Assembly: GCA_030426805.1 (NCBI GenBank)
Contig: JAUHXU010000003.1
Coordinates: 124,001 to 188,000, forward strand
Length of the DNA: 64,000 nucleotides
Reading direction: 5' to 3'
DNA from: a bacterium
GTDB lineage: Bacteria; Planctomycetota; JAFGQW01
Every line of letters starts with the position of its first letter. Positions within the stretch are counted from its first letter, which is position 1. Positions 43,523 through 53,389 of the stretch are shown here, one piece after another. The position numbers and the translations under genes were made by a program. The notes under the pieces are model-generated. The model made no database searches. It was not told the origin of the DNA and worked only from the letters and a program-made list of their open reading frames with translations.

Positions 43523-45448
43523 ATGGGGTTGGGCGATTTGATGACGGGCTCGGTATCGACATCCGGCGGCGCGCTCGCACTCGGGCCCACGATCCGCCAT
43601 CACGCGGCGGAGTTGCTCGGGCCGGACGCCGCGGCCGCGCTCCATGCCGCGGCACCACTCGACGACGACCGCATCGCGATCCTCCGTGCCCGCGCGATGC
43701 GCCGCCGGCGCCGCGCACACGAACGGATGCCGATCGGGTTCCTCGATCCGAGCGCGACGATCCCGCGAACGTCGATCGCTGTCGCAGCCGCGCGCGCCGG
43801 GGACTTCGAGGGCATCGAGATTCCCGCCGACCTCCGTCGGCAATGGATCCAGGGGACCGGGCCCGCCGCCCGGCCGGGCGCGTCGATCGAGACGAACCTC
43901 CGCAACGTCGCCTACGCGCTGCTGTCCGGCGCCGACGGCTGGATGTTCGACGGCGAGGACGCCCTCGGCCAACTCGGTGCGATGGCGCTCAAGAGCCAGC
44001 GTGCGATCCGTGCCGCGATCGGCCGCGACCCGCGATTCCTCGACGTCGCGGCCGACGTCGCAACGGCGATGAACGCATGGGCCGGGGACGCCCTCGGCCG
44101 CACGCTGTTCGACGACTGGCGGCAGCAACTCGAGCGAACGACACTGATCTACCGACCGCGCGGCCTGCACCTCGACGACCGCCACGTCGCGCGCGCCGAC
44201 GGCCGCGGCTTCTCGGCGTCGATCGTCGACGCGGCCCTGTTCGTCGGGAACAACCACGCCCGACTGCGCGCCGCCGGGCGTTCGATCGTCCTCTACCTGC
44301 CGAAGATCCAGACCGCGGAGGAAGCCGCGCTCTGGCACGACATCCTCGCGGCGATCGAAGGCGCACTCGGCCTCGCGGTGGGCACCGTGAAGACCTACGT
44401 GCTCGTCGAGCAGATCGAGGCGAGCTTCCAGCTGATGGAGATCCGCGCCGCGCTCGCGCCGCGATTCGTCGGGTTCAACACCGGCCGCTGGGATTACATC
44501 CACAGCGTGGCCGACGCGATGGCGTGGGACCCGGCGTTCCGGCACCCGAACATCGACGCGATCACGATGACGTTCGGCTACATGCGCGCATACGAAGACC
44601 GCGTGCGCCGCGCCGCGAACACGCCCGACCGCAACGGGCGCCACGTGCTGTGGCAAGGCGGCATGGAACCGAACATCCCGGTCGGCTCGCCGGCCGGCGT
44701 CGCCGCGGCGATGGAACGCGCCGTCGCCGGTGCCGAGCGCGAGGCGGCCGCCGGCGCGAGCGGCAAGTGGGTCGCGCACTGGAAGATGGTGCCGATCGTC
44801 CGCCCCGTCTGGGAACGACTCGGACGCGACAACGCGCTCGACCGGACGTTTCCCCCGCTCGGCTACGGCGAGGAGGACGCGGACGCACTCGTCGCGCTCG
44901 AGGCCGGGCCCCGCACGGTCGCCGGGGCGCGTGACCTTCTGAGCGTTGCCCTGCAATACGCGAACGCGTTCGGTCGCGGCCTGCAAGCAGCGGCGCTCAA
45001 GCCGGCCGACGCGTTCGGCGACGACGACGTGCTCTTCCTGATGGAAGATCTCGCGACCGCCGAGATCCGACTCGGCATCCTGTGGGAGTGGCTGCACAAG
45101 GCGGCGCCGTTCACCGAGGACGACCCAGCCGTCGGCATTCGAGCCGGCGACGCACTCAACGACACGCTGCTCGCGCGACTCCTCGACGAGGAGTTCGCGA
45201 AGCTCGTCGCCGCGGACGACCGCGACGTCCACGACGCATCCAAAGACACGACACTGCCGATCGCACGCGCGATCGTCGACGACTACGTGCGCGCGGACCC
45301 GAAGCCGCCGTGGGCCGTCGACTTCCTCAACATCACGCTCGGCGTCGACGATTCCGCGACGGCACGAGAACGAACCGACCGGATCCTGGAGGCCCTTCGC
45401 CATGACGCGACCCGCATCACCCGGAACCTCGACTTCAACGTCGCCTGA
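43523..45448 (+). CDS. aceB: Malate synthase
   Basis: This 641-residue enzyme condenses glyoxylate with acetyl-CoA in the glyoxylate shunt. It shows malate-synthase-A-like segments: [87 protein letters not shown], and the catalytic-region MEDLATAEI with LGILWEWLH. It is longer than E. coli AceB (about 530), chiefly at both ends. The ATG at 43523 is chosen over an upstream frame start; 43541 is also possible. The isocitrate lyase gene overlaps its 3' end, so both enzymes are coupled. Confidence 0.92.
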   Translation: MGLGDLMTGSVSTSGGALALGPTIRHHAAELLGPDAAAALHAAAPLDDDRIAILRARAMRRRRRAHERMPIGFLDPSATIPRTSIAVAAARAGDFEGIEIPADLRRQWIQGTGPAARPGASIETNLRNVAYALLSGADGWMFDGEDALGQLGAMALKSQRAIRAAIGRDPRFLDVAADVATAMNAWAGDALGRTLFDDWRQQLERTTLIYRPRGLHLDDRHVARADGRGFSASIVDAALFVGNNHARLRAAGRSIVLYLPKIQTAEEAALWHDILAAIEGALGLAVGTVKTYVLVEQIEASFQLMEIRAALAPRFVGFNTGRWDYIHSVADAMAWDPAFRHPNIDAITMTFGYMRAYEDRVRRAANTPDRNGRHVLWQGGMEPNIPVGSPAGVAAAMERAVAGAEREAAAGASGKWVAHWKMVPIVRPVWERLGRDNALDRTFPPLGYGEEDADALVALEAGPRTVAGARDLLSVALQYANAFGRGLQAAALKPADAFGDDDVLFLMEDLATAEIRLGILWEWLHKAAPFTEDDPAVGIRAGDALNDTLLARLLDEEFAKLVAADDRDVHDASKDTTLPIARAIVDDYVRADPKPPWAVDFLNITLGVDDSATARERTDRILEALRHDATRITRNLDFNVA

Positions 45449-47711
45449 CGCCGCACCGCTCACGCGCGAGGACGCGATCCGCCGCACCCGCGCGTGGCTC
45501 GAGAGCGAGCGCTTCGACGGCATCGTGCGCCTCTACACCGCGCGGCAGGTCGTCGCGCAGCGCGGCTCGATCGAAGTCGACTACCCGGTCGCCCGCGCGT
45601 GCGCCGATGCGTTCCATCGCCGCCTTCGCGAGTTGTTCGAAGCCGGCCGCTGCATCACGACGTTCGGCCCGTACACACCCGGGCAAGCGGTCGTGATGAA
45701 GCGGCTCGGCATCGAGGGCATCTACGTCGGCGGCTGGGCGACGTCGGCGAAGGGGTCGCTCTCCGAGGATCCGGGGCCGGATCTCGCGAGCTACCCGCTG
45801 AGCCAGGTGCCGGACGAGGCCGCGGTGATCGTCCGTGCGCTCCTCACGGCCGATCGCAACCAGCAGTTCGCGCGCTCGCAGATGACCGAGGAGCAACGGG
45901 CCGCGACACCGAAACACGATTACCGCCCGTTCCTGATCGCGGACGCCGACACCGGGCACGGCGGCGACCCGCACGTGCGCAACCTCGTCCGACGCTTCGT
46001 CGAAGTCGGCGTGACCGGCTACCACATCGAGGACCAACGTCCGGGAACGAAGAAGTGCGGCCACCAGGGCGGCAAGGTGCTCGTCGCGTCCGACGAACAG
46101 ATCAAGCGGCTCAACGCCGCGCGGTTCCAGCTCGACGTCATGGGTGTCCCCGGCATCGTCGTCGCGCGCACCGATGCAGAAGCCGCGACGCTGCTCGACG
46201 GCCGCGGCGACGAGCGCGATCAGCCGTTCCTGCTCGGCGCGACCAACGTCTCGCTGCCGCCGTACAAGACGTGCGTCCTCGCGCTGCTACGCGCGTTCCA
46301 CCGCGCCGGGATCGACGAGCTGACCGGCCACCGCCTCTACGCGATCGCCGACGAGGAATACGCCGCGGCCGACGCCTGGCTCGACAAAGCCGGCATCGCA
46401 TCGATGGTACGCACGAACGCCGAACGCTTCGCATGCGGCGACGGCACCGTCGCGTCGCTCTACGACGAGGCCGCCACACGACTCGTCAGGACCTGGGAGA
46501 CCGAGGCGGCGCTCAAGACCTACGGCGACGCCGTCGCGTCGGTGCTCGAGTTCCGCGAGAACGAAGGCGAGTCGTTCGCGATGTCGGTCGACGAGTGGCG
46601 CGCGTTCGCGAAGACGGCGTCGCTCGACGTCGCGAAGGCACGCGCGAAGGCCCTGGGCATCCACGTGATCTGGGACTGCGAACTCGCGCGCACGCCGGAG
46701 GGCTACTACCAGGTGCGCGGCGGGATCCCGTGGGCGATCGCGAAGTCGCTCGCCGCAGCGCCGTATGCCGACGTGCTGTGGATGGAGACGAAGACCGCGA
46801 ACCTCGCCGACGCCAAGCGCTTCGCGGACGCGATCCACGCGGTCTACCCGGACAAGATGCTCGCCTACAACCTGTCGCCGTCGTTCAACTGGGACACGAC
46901 CGGCATGACCGACGAGGAGATGCGGCACTTCGCCGAGGAACTCGGCAAGCTCGGCTTCGTGTTCAACTTCATCACCTACGGCGGCCACCAGGTGGACGGC
47001 GTCGCGTCCGAGGAGTTCGCGACCGCGCTGCGTCAGGACGGGATGCTCGCGCTCGCGCGGCTCCAGCGCAAGATCCGGCTGCTCGAGTCGCCCTACCGCA
47101 CGCCACAGACGCTCGTCGGCGGTCCGCGCCTCGATGCGGCGCTCGTCGCGTCGTCCGGCCGCACCGCGACGACGAAGGCGATGGGCAAGGACTCGACCCA
47201 GCACCAGCACCTCGTGCAGACCGAGGTGCCGAAGTCGCTGCTCGCCGGATGGTTGGCACGGTGGGCGGAGCACTATCGGCTGCCCGCCGGCCTCGCGGTC
47301 GCGTTGCGGCCGCACCGCGCGGGCTCCGATCTGCTCGAACTGTCGATCCTCGGAGCCGATGGAGATCCGGTCGCGAACGTGATCTTCTCGACGATCCAGG
47401 ACCGGCGCGGCCGCACGATCCTGTCGGTTCGCGACCAGAACACGTTCGACGAAGCGCTCCGCAAGAAGCGACTGATGACGCTGATCCACCTGTTCCTCGT
47501 GCACCGGTACAACGCCGATGCGGTGCACTACGTCAGCCCGACCGCGGACAACCGCTACCAGACCGCGAAGATGCGCGACCACGGGATCTTCGAGACGGTG
47601 CACGACGAGGTCGGCGACATCATCGTCGCGGGCGTCGACGGCCCGCGGGTCCAGGAGTTGCTCGCGACCGACGGCGACGCGCTCGACCGGTTGATCCGCA
47701 AGGAAACGTAG
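45402..47711 (+). CDS. aceA: Isocitrate lyase, long (ICL2-type) form
   Basis: This 769-residue enzyme splits isocitrate into glyoxylate and succinate. The signature KKCGHQGGK carries the catalytic Cys near residue 218; [20 protein letters not shown] and [12 protein letters not shown] bind substrate and Mg. [13 protein letters not shown] is the second half of the site. At ~770 residues it is much longer than AceA of E. coli (434) and agrees with the ICL2 class, including the C-terminal ~170-residue domain ([18 protein letters not shown] onward) that in the mycobacterial enzyme mediates acetyl-CoA activation. It overlaps aceB by 47 bases, with GGAGG before the ATG. Confidence 0.93.
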   Translation: MTRPASPGTSTSTSPDAAPLTREDAIRRTRAWLESERFDGIVRLYTARQVVAQRGSIEVDYPVARACADAFHRRLRELFEAGRCITTFGPYTPGQAVVMKRLGIEGIYVGGWATSAKGSLSEDPGPDLASYPLSQVPDEAAVIVRALLTADRNQQFARSQMTEEQRAATPKHDYRPFLIADADTGHGGDPHVRNLVRRFVEVGVTGYHIEDQRPGTKKCGHQGGKVLVASDEQIKRLNAARFQLDVMGVPGIVVARTDAEAATLLDGRGDERDQPFLLGATNVSLPPYKTCVLALLRAFHRAGIDELTGHRLYAIADEEYAAADAWLDKAGIASMVRTNAERFACGDGTVASLYDEAATRLVRTWETEAALKTYGDAVASVLEFRENEGESFAMSVDEWRAFAKTASLDVAKARAKALGIHVIWDCELARTPEGYYQVRGGIPWAIAKSLAAAPYADVLWMETKTANLADAKRFADAIHAVYPDKMLAYNLSPSFNWDTTGMTDEEMRHFAEELGKLGFVFNFITYGGHQVDGVASEEFATALRQDGMLALARLQRKIRLLESPYRTPQTLVGGPRLDAALVASSGRTATTKAMGKDSTQHQHLVQTEVPKSLLAGWLARWAEHYRLPAGLAVALRPHRAGSDLLELSILGADGDPVANVIFSTIQDRRGRTILSVRDQNTFDEALRKKRLMTLIHLFLVHRYNADAVHYVSPTADNRYQTAKMRDHGIFETVHDEVGDIIVAGVDGPRVQELLATDGDALDRLIRKET

Positions 47712-47714
47712 CGG

Positions 47715-47729
47715 TGCTATAAGGGCGGC
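47715..47729 (+). promoter_or_regulatory. -10 box (TGCTATAAG) six bases before the SGNH gene start
   Basis: TGCTATAAG ends at 47723, and six bases (GGCGGC) precede the ATG at 47730, with no ribosome site. It starts four bases after the isocitrate lyase stop. It looks like a leaderless promoter. Confidence 0.45.
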
Positions 47730-48938
47730 ATGCCCGCCGCCCGCCCCGTCGTCCGTGCCCTCTGGGTCGCCCTGCTGATCGCGATCGCGACGCTCGTCGC
47801 GACGTGGATCGTCGGGCCGCGATCGCCGTCGCGCTTCTATCGCACGGCGATCGCGATCGGCCTCGGCGCATGGGCGGTCGTGCTCGCGGTGCCGCCGCTG
47901 CGGCGTGCCGCCGACCGTGTGTGCGACCACATTCTGCGCCCGGTGACCACCGTCGTCGCGATCGCGGCCGCCACGCTCCTGCTCGGCGAGGTGGCGTTGC
48001 GCGTCGTCGCCGCGACCTCGTCGTCGCCGATCTTCGCCCCGATCGATGCGACCGCGGCCGCACACCTCGCCCACTGGCGCGGACGCCCGAACCAACCGTT
48101 CCTCGGCACGCGCCTGAACCCCCAGGGGTTCTTCGACGAGCCGTTCGTCGTCGCGCGAACGCCCGGCGTGCGGCGAATCGTCGCGCTCGCCGACTCGTTC
48201 GGACCGGGCATCGTCCCGATCGAGCAGAACTTCCTCACCCTCGTCGACGAGGGACTCGACGCGTCCACGCCGACCGAGGTCTACAACTTCGGCGTGCCGG
48301 CGATCAACCCGGGCGACTACCTGCACCTGTGGAATACCGACGCGATCCGCTACGACCCGGACCTCGTGCTCGTCTGCGTGTTCGTCGGCAACGACTTCGA
48401 CGTGCGCAAGTCACGGTCGTTTCTGCACGCCGACGCGCTGATGAGCGTGGCGGTCGTCAAGCGGTTGCTCGCATCGCGCGGCGGTGCGCGGGGTCGCGGT
48501 GCCGGCGCGCAAGAGCCGGTGGCGCTGACCGAAGCGGCGTTCCTCGACGTCGAACGCGGGCGCGCCCGCATCTGCGAACGCGAGCCGTCGCGCAAGACGA
48601 GGCGCCGCTACGCGTCGACGCTCGCAGTGCTCGAGCAGATGCACGAGACGATCGGCGACAAGCTCCGCATCGTCGTGATCCCGGACGAGTTCCAGGTCAA
48701 CGACACGCTGTGGGAATCGGTCGTCGGCGAGGACGCGGCGCGCTTCGATCGCGATCGCCCGCAGCGCGTGCTCACCGAGTTCTTCGCCGCGCGCGGCGTG
48801 CCGTGCCTGGACCTGCTGCCGGCCTTGCGTGCAGCCGAAGCCGACGGACGCACATACGAACCGCGGGACACGCACTGGAACGCCCGGGGCAACCGCGTCG
48901 CGGCCGACGCGATCATCGCGTGGCTCAGGGGCGTGTGA
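47730..48938 (+). CDS. Membrane-anchored SGNH/GDSL-type hydrolase
   Basis: This 402-residue protein has three N-terminal hydrophobic helices (VRALWVALLIAIATLVATWI, TAIAIGLGAWAVVLAVPPL, VTTVVAIAAATLLLGEVALR), then an extracytoplasmic SGNH fold. Block I is IVALADSFGPG (nucleophile Ser), block III VCVFVGNDFDVRK, and block V DTHWNARGNRVAA with Asp and His as the acid and base. Such proteins (AlgX/AlgJ-like) add or remove acetyl groups on cell-surface polymers. The neighbouring convergent glycosyltransferase fits glycan decoration. The 3' ends of the two genes overlap by 14 bases. Confidence 0.83.
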   Translation: MPAARPVVRALWVALLIAIATLVATWIVGPRSPSRFYRTAIAIGLGAWAVVLAVPPLRRAADRVCDHILRPVTTVVAIAAATLLLGEVALRVVAATSSSPIFAPIDATAAAHLAHWRGRPNQPFLGTRLNPQGFFDEPFVVARTPGVRRIVALADSFGPGIVPIEQNFLTLVDEGLDASTPTEVYNFGVPAINPGDYLHLWNTDAIRYDPDLVLVCVFVGNDFDVRKSRSFLHADALMSVAVVKRLLASRGGARGRGAGAQEPVALTEAAFLDVERGRARICEREPSRKTRRRYASTLAVLEQMHETIGDKLRIVVIPDEFQVNDTLWESVVGEDAARFDRDRPQRVLTEFFAARGVPCLDLLPALRAAEADGRTYEPRDTHWNARGNRVAADAIIAWLRGV

Positions 48939-50457
48939 CGCGCAACATCGGCGGGGTCAGGAACGGCGCGCGCGCGGCTTCGTAGGCCTTGAGCAAGTCG
49001 GTCCGGCTCGACAGCCGACCGACGTCTGCCTCGTGGCAATACCAGTAGTCGGCCTGGATCCCCTTCGTTCCCTTCCACACGTCGAACTGCTCGAGCCAGA
49101 GCCAATCGAGCCGCTCGGCGATCCGGTAGAACTGCACCGGGACATCGAGCCGCCAATCCGCAGCGAGCCGCACCGCAGCGCCCCCGTGGTAGACGTGACG
49201 GTGTCGATCGACGTCGGCGATCATCTCGCGTGTGCATGACTGCTTGCGCCAGTCGAGCGCGTAGAAGCCGTTCATGCGGCCGATCGCATGTGCGGCGATG
49301 AGCACGCAGACCGCCATCGCAAGCGACCCGCTGGCCCAACGGAGTCGCGGCACCCGGAGAGCGGCAGCGGCGACGAGCGTCGCCGTCACCATGAACAGCA
49401 CCTGAAAAAACAAACCGGTTCGCAGCATCAAGAAGCGTGTGTCGTTGATCCGAAACAGCACGATCGTCGCCAGCGCCGGCACGAGCAGCAGCGCGAGCGC
49501 ATACGGCAACGCGGTCTGCATCGGCGTGCGACGACGGGCCACGCGCCACAGCAGGATCATCCCGGCAAGCGCGAGCACCCCGATCACGAACCACTCGAGC
49601 GCGGGGAGCGCTCGGCCGGCGGTCAAGCCGATCGCGTCGGGCAACGCGAACGCCGGATCCGCGTAGTCGTAGAGAAAGCCGTAGATCTGCGACTGCACGG
49701 TGTCCGTCCAGAACCCGGTGGTCCCTCCGAAGTAGAGCTCCTTCTTCGCGAGCAGCTCGGTCAGCGGCCGCCAGACGATCGCGGCGAGGTCGATCGCGAT
49801 CACCGCGGTCGGCACGTTTCGCTTGCACACCCACTCGACGAACGCAGCACGACCGGTCGGTGCGCTCGCGAGCACGTAGAGGTTGAACGCGACGATCATC
49901 GCCGCGTGGTAGTGGAGCAGCGAGAAGTTCGCGAGAACCGCGAGTGCGCTGAGAAGTTGCGCGAGCCAGCCGAAACCCCATCGGCCGGTCTCGACGAGGC
50001 GAAACAGGCTCACCGCGCTGGCCAGCGTGAAGGCACATGCGAGCCCGTAGCCCCGCGCGAGCGAGAAGAAATCGAGCAGGTAGGGATTGACGTTGAGCAG
50101 GACGAACCCGCACGCGAGCACCGGCGCGCTTCGGAAGCGACGAAGCCAGAAGACCCCGACGACCAGGTAGAGCGCGTGCGCGAGCAGGCTCTGCCACCGC
50201 AGCGCGAGCTGCGTCGGCCCGAACAGATCGGCCCCCGCCTTCATCGCGACGGTGTTGAGCAAGTGGTTCGCGGCGGTGTCCGCCCGCGTCATCGCCTCGT
50301 GATAGGTCCATTGCCGGGCGTACTGGATGTAGGTCGTCGCCTCGTCGTGGGTGATGTCGACCGCGTGCGCACGCCACGCGCTGTATGCAAAGAGCGCGAT
50401 CGCCGCCACGGTGACGAGGACGTTCGTGACGATCCAGGAACGAGAGGGCTGGGGCAT
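48925..50457 (-). CDS. GT-C-type membrane glycosyltransferase (GT39/ArnT-like)
   Basis: This is a 510-residue polytopic protein with about 11-12 hydrophobic helices. The first extracytoplasmic loop contains THDEATTYIQYARQW, with the acidic DE pair that GT-C enzymes use to bind the lipid-linked sugar donor. LNVNPYLLDFFSLARGYGLA and LANFSLLHYHAAMIVAF are typical of the GT39/PMT-like family. The C-terminal ~100 residues are soluble. The ATG at 50457 is chosen because the promoter box overlaps the upstream alternative (50499). It is divergent from the TMTC-like gene. Confidence 0.8.
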   Translation of the reverse strand: MPQPSRSWIVTNVLVTVAAIALFAYSAWRAHAVDITHDEATTYIQYARQWTYHEAMTRADTAANHLLNTVAMKAGADLFGPTQLALRWQSLLAHALYLVVGVFWLRRFRSAPVLACGFVLLNVNPYLLDFFSLARGYGLACAFTLASAVSLFRLVETGRWGFGWLAQLLSALAVLANFSLLHYHAAMIVAFNLYVLASAPTGRAAFVEWVCKRNVPTAVIAIDLAAIVWRPLTELLAKKELYFGGTTGFWTDTVQSQIYGFLYDYADPAFALPDAIGLTAGRALPALEWFVIGVLALAGMILLWRVARRRTPMQTALPYALALLLVPALATIVLFRINDTRFLMLRTGLFFQVLFMVTATLVAAAALRVPRLRWASGSLAMAVCVLIAAHAIGRMNGFYALDWRKQSCTREMIADVDRHRHVYHGGAAVRLAADWRLDVPVQFYRIAERLDWLWLEQFDVWKGTKGIQADYWYCHEADVGRLSSRTDLLKAYEAARAPFLTPPMLRVTRP

Positions 50458-50497
50458 GGGTCGCTTCGGGACGGGAGACGGCGGGACGAGCGGGTCC

Positions 50498-50506
50498 ATT
50501 GTAGCA
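50498..50506 (-). promoter_or_regulatory. Extended -10 (TGCTACAAT) for the GT-C glycosyltransferase gene
   Basis: It is read on the minus strand about 40 bases before the ATG at 50457. It overlaps an alternative ATG at 50499, which argues that 50457 is the true start. Confidence 0.5.
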
Positions 50507-50544
50507 GCCCGCCGGACGACGCCGAAGCGACCGCGATCCGCGCA

Positions 50545-50560
50545 TGGTAGAGTGAGCCGG
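50545..50560 (+). promoter_or_regulatory. -10 box (TGGTAGAGT) seven bases before the TMTC-like gene
   Basis: TG-G-TAGAGT ends at 50553, and seven bases precede the ATG at 50561, with no ribosome site. With the minus-strand box at 50498 it makes a divergent promoter pair within 104 bases. Confidence 0.4.
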
Positions 50561-52645
50561 ATGGCGGGCGAAGATCGATCGGAGCCGACGACGAGAGGGC
50601 GCATCCACGCGCTCGGCGCGCTCGTCTTCGCGATCGCGGTCGGGGCGTCGCTGCCCGGACTCGATGGGGTGTTCGTGTTCGACGACTGGCCGGGCCTCGT
50701 CGAGAACCCCCACGTCCGCCGCGTCTGGGCGCCATGGGTGATGCCGCCCGCCCCGCCGTTCACGCCCCTTGACGGCCGGCCGGTCGCCGCGCACTCGTTC
50801 TCGTGGAATCACGTGCTGACCGGCGACGACGGGCGCGGGTACCGCGCGGTCAACATCGCGATCCACGCACTCGTCGCACTGCTGGTGTTCGGCATCGCCC
50901 GCCGGACCCTCGTTCGCGTCGGCGCCGGCAGGGCCGCGGCGGGGCTCGCGTGCGTCGGCGCCGCGATCTGGGCCGCACACCCGATCCAGACCGAGTGCGT
51001 CGGCTACGTGACGCAGCGGACGACGTCGCTGATGGCGCTGTTCTTCGCCGGGACGCTCTACGCGACGATCCGCGCCGACGCGGAGCGTCGCCGCGCGTGG
51101 GCCGCAGTCGCGATCGCGGCGTGTGCGCTCGGCATGGGGACGAAGGAGTCGATGGTCACGGCGCCGATCGTCGCGGCCGCATGGCTCTTCTGCTTCGGTG
51201 GCGTCGGGGCGATCCGTCGCAACCGCGCACTGCTCGTCGGCCTGGCGGCGACCTGGCTCGTGCTCGCCGGCGTGCTCTGGCCCCGCGACGGCCACGGCGA
51301 CCGGATCGCCTCGGTCACCGCCCCACGCGCGGTCGATGCGAACGACGGCGACGCGACGGCCCCGGCGCTCCGCTACCTGCGCAACCAGGCGCAGGTCGTC
51401 CCGCACTACCTCCGACTCATCGCCTGGCCGACACCACTCTCGATCGACTACGGCCGCCCCCGCGACGTTCCGTGGCGCGACGCCGCGCTGCCAGGCGCGC
51501 TCGTGCTCGCCCTGCTCGCGGCCACCGGCTGGTCGCTCCTTCGCCGGTCGCCGTGGGGATTCGTCGGCGCGTGGTTCTTCCTGACGCTCGCACCGACGTC
51601 GAGTTGGATCCCGATTCACACCGAAGTCGCGGCGGAACGACGCGTCTACCTCGCACTCGCCGGTCCGATCGCGATCGCGCTCGGCGGCGCGTGGTTCGGC
51701 TGGGCGCGGCGGTCGGTCACCGCCGGCCGCCTCGCGTGCGCCGTCGGTGTCGCCGTCGTCGTCGCCCTCGCGCTCGCGTCGGCCGCGCGCTACCGCGACT
51801 ACGACTCCCGCGTCGCGATCTGGCGGAGCGCCGTGGCTGCGGTGCCGGACAACGTGCGCGGCCACACGAACCTGGGCGCGGCGCTGGCGATCGCCGGTGA
51901 CACGACGGGCGCGATCGCCGCTCTCGAGACCGCGCTCCGCCTCGAACCCGGCTACTGGAAGGCCGAGTACAACCTCGCCCGCCAGCTCGAACGCAGCGGC
52001 GCGTCGGCCGAAGCGCTGCGCCACTATCGCGCCTTGGCCGCGCGTGACGGCCTCGGCCTCGCGGAGACGCGCCTCGCCGCACACGCGATGAGCGAGGGGC
52101 GCAAGGCCGACGCGCAACGCTGGCTCGAACGCGCGGTGCACGAGCGGCCGTCGCTCACGGACGCCCACGTCGCACTCGCGCGCCTGCACGCGCTGGACGG
52201 CCGGCCCGACGACGCGCTTCGCCACTATCGCCTCGCCGCAGCACAACGCCCCGACCTCGCCGAAGCCCGCGAGGCGCTCGGCAACGACTGCCTGCTCCGC
52301 GGCGCGTTCGACGAGGCGATCGAACACTTCGAGGCGGCGCTCGACGCCGCGCCGGCGTTGGTCGGCTCGTTGAACGGGCTCGCGTCGGCGTTGCTCAACC
52401 ACGACGACCCCGGGAAGCGAGACGCGTCGCGCGCGCTCGACTTGGCCACTCGGGCGAACGCCCGAACCGACGGTGCCTCCCCGCCACTCCTCTACACGCT
52501 CGCGGCCGCCCGCCTCGCGACCGGCGACGCCGACGGCGCCCACGACGCGATCCGCCGCGGCCGCGACGCGGCACGGCGCACCGGCGCGGCCGGCCTCGTC
52601 GAACGATTCGACGCACTCGCCGGGATGATCCCGACCGGCCGGTAG
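50561..52645 (+). CDS. TMTC-like membrane mannosyltransferase with C-terminal TPRs
   Basis: This is a 694-residue protein. The N-terminal GT-C half has VFVFDDWPGLVENPHV (acidic DD in the first loop), RPVAAHSFSWNHVLTGDDGRGYRAVNIAIHALVA, AAHPIQTECVGYVTQRTTSLMALFF and TKESMVTAPIVAAAWL, the motif order of TMTC/O-mannosyltransferase homologues. About ten helices follow, with SSWIPIHTEVAAERRVYLAL near the end of the membrane part. From about residue 410, five to seven TPR units follow (GHTNLGAALAIAGDTTGAIA and similar). It probably glycosylates exported proteins. Confidence 0.88.
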   Translation: MAGEDRSEPTTRGRIHALGALVFAIAVGASLPGLDGVFVFDDWPGLVENPHVRRVWAPWVMPPAPPFTPLDGRPVAAHSFSWNHVLTGDDGRGYRAVNIAIHALVALLVFGIARRTLVRVGAGRAAAGLACVGAAIWAAHPIQTECVGYVTQRTTSLMALFFAGTLYATIRADAERRRAWAAVAIAACALGMGTKESMVTAPIVAAAWLFCFGGVGAIRRNRALLVGLAATWLVLAGVLWPRDGHGDRIASVTAPRAVDANDGDATAPALRYLRNQAQVVPHYLRLIAWPTPLSIDYGRPRDVPWRDAALPGALVLALLAATGWSLLRRSPWGFVGAWFFLTLAPTSSWIPIHTEVAAERRVYLALAGPIAIALGGAWFGWARRSVTAGRLACAVGVAVVVALALASAARYRDYDSRVAIWRSAVAAVPDNVRGHTNLGAALAIAGDTTGAIAALETALRLEPGYWKAEYNLARQLERSGASAEALRHYRALAARDGLGLAETRLAAHAMSEGRKADAQRWLERAVHERPSLTDAHVALARLHALDGRPDDALRHYRLAAAQRPDLAEAREALGNDCLLRGAFDEAIEHFEAALDAAPALVGSLNGLASALLNHDDPGKRDASRALDLATRANARTDGASPPLLYTLAAARLATGDADGAHDAIRRGRDAARRTGAAGLVERFDALAGMIPTGR

Positions 52646-52732
52646 GCTGCCCCGCCGCACGCTCCGCCGAATAATCGGCGCGTCGCGCGTATCCGACGCC
52701 ACTGCTCGGTCGCCAACGACCGGGCCGTTCTC

Positions 52733-52738
52733 TACAAT
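52733..52738 (+). promoter_or_regulatory. Candidate -10 (TACAAT) for the NfeD/flotillin operon
   Basis: TACAAT lies 38 bases before the ATG at 52777 in the 131-base gap after the TMTC-like gene. No clear -35 is seen. Confidence 0.45.
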
Positions 52739-52776
52739 GTGCGCGTCACACCGGGTCTGTCACGAGGCGAGGTTGC

Positions 52777-53370
52777 ATGCACCTGCTCAAACTGCTGTTC
52801 GATTTCGACGCGCTTCTCGGGCACGGCCCGGACGTCGTCGCCTATGCGATCATGGCGCTCGTCGGTAGCGGCTTGTTTCTGATCCGCCTCGGAATCGCGG
52901 CGTTTCTCGGCGGTGACGACGGCTTCGACACCGATCTCGACGGCGCCGACAGTGACAGCGCGTTCGGGTTCTTCTCGGTGCTGTCGATCCTCGCGTTCTT
53001 CATGGGCGCCGGCTGGATGGGGCTCGCGTGTCGGATCGATTGGGATCTGAACGGGTTGATCACCGCCGTCGTCTCCAGTGGCTTCGGGATCGCGATGATG
53101 CTGTTCTCGTCCGGGCTGATGTACATGACGAGGAAGCTCAACGCGCACAAAGACTACGACGTCACGACCGCAATCGGGGCGATCGGCCGCGTCTACCTGA
53201 CGATCCCCGCGAAGGGCGAGGGATCGGGCGAGGTGCAGGTCACGGTCTCCGGGCGGCAGAAGATCATGCGCGCGCTGAGCACGGGCCCCAAGCTCGAAGC
53301 GTTCACCGACGTGCGGATCGTCGAGGCTCGTCCGGACGAGACGATGGTCGTCGAGCCGGCCGACGGGTAA
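52777..53370 (+). CDS. NfeD-like membrane protein (OB-fold, YqiJ type)
   Basis: This 197-residue protein has three predicted helices (VVAYAIMALVGSGLFLIRLGI, SVLSILAFFMGAGWMGLAC, LITAVVSSGFGIAMMLFSSGL), with an acidic Asp-rich loop (GGDDGFDTDLDGADSDSAFG) between the first two. The C-terminal ~75 residues form an OB-like barrel: GAIGRVYLTIPAKGEGSGEV, QVTVSGRQKIM, then VRIVEARPDETMVVEP. NfeD proteins pair with SPFH/flotillin proteins, as here: the two SPFH genes follow at once. It probably stabilises the membrane-microdomain complex. Confidence 0.88.
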   Translation: MHLLKLLFDFDALLGHGPDVVAYAIMALVGSGLFLIRLGIAAFLGGDDGFDTDLDGADSDSAFGFFSVLSILAFFMGAGWMGLACRIDWDLNGLITAVVSSGFGIAMMLFSSGLMYMTRKLNAHKDYDVTTAIGAIGRVYLTIPAKGEGSGEVQVTVSGRQKIMRALSTGPKLEAFTDVRIVEARPDETMVVEPADG

Positions 53371-53389
53371 CGGCCACGCGGGGGGTGGA

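Noticed and set aside
48608..52702. 1364-codon open frame on the minus strand
   Set aside because: It runs antisense to the TMTC-like and other genes, is Arg/Ala/Gly-rich with no motif, and exists only because GC-rich codons leave few stops in the opposite frame. The same applies to long antisense frames at 3781-5343, 20322-21956, 53884-55686 and 61866-63992.
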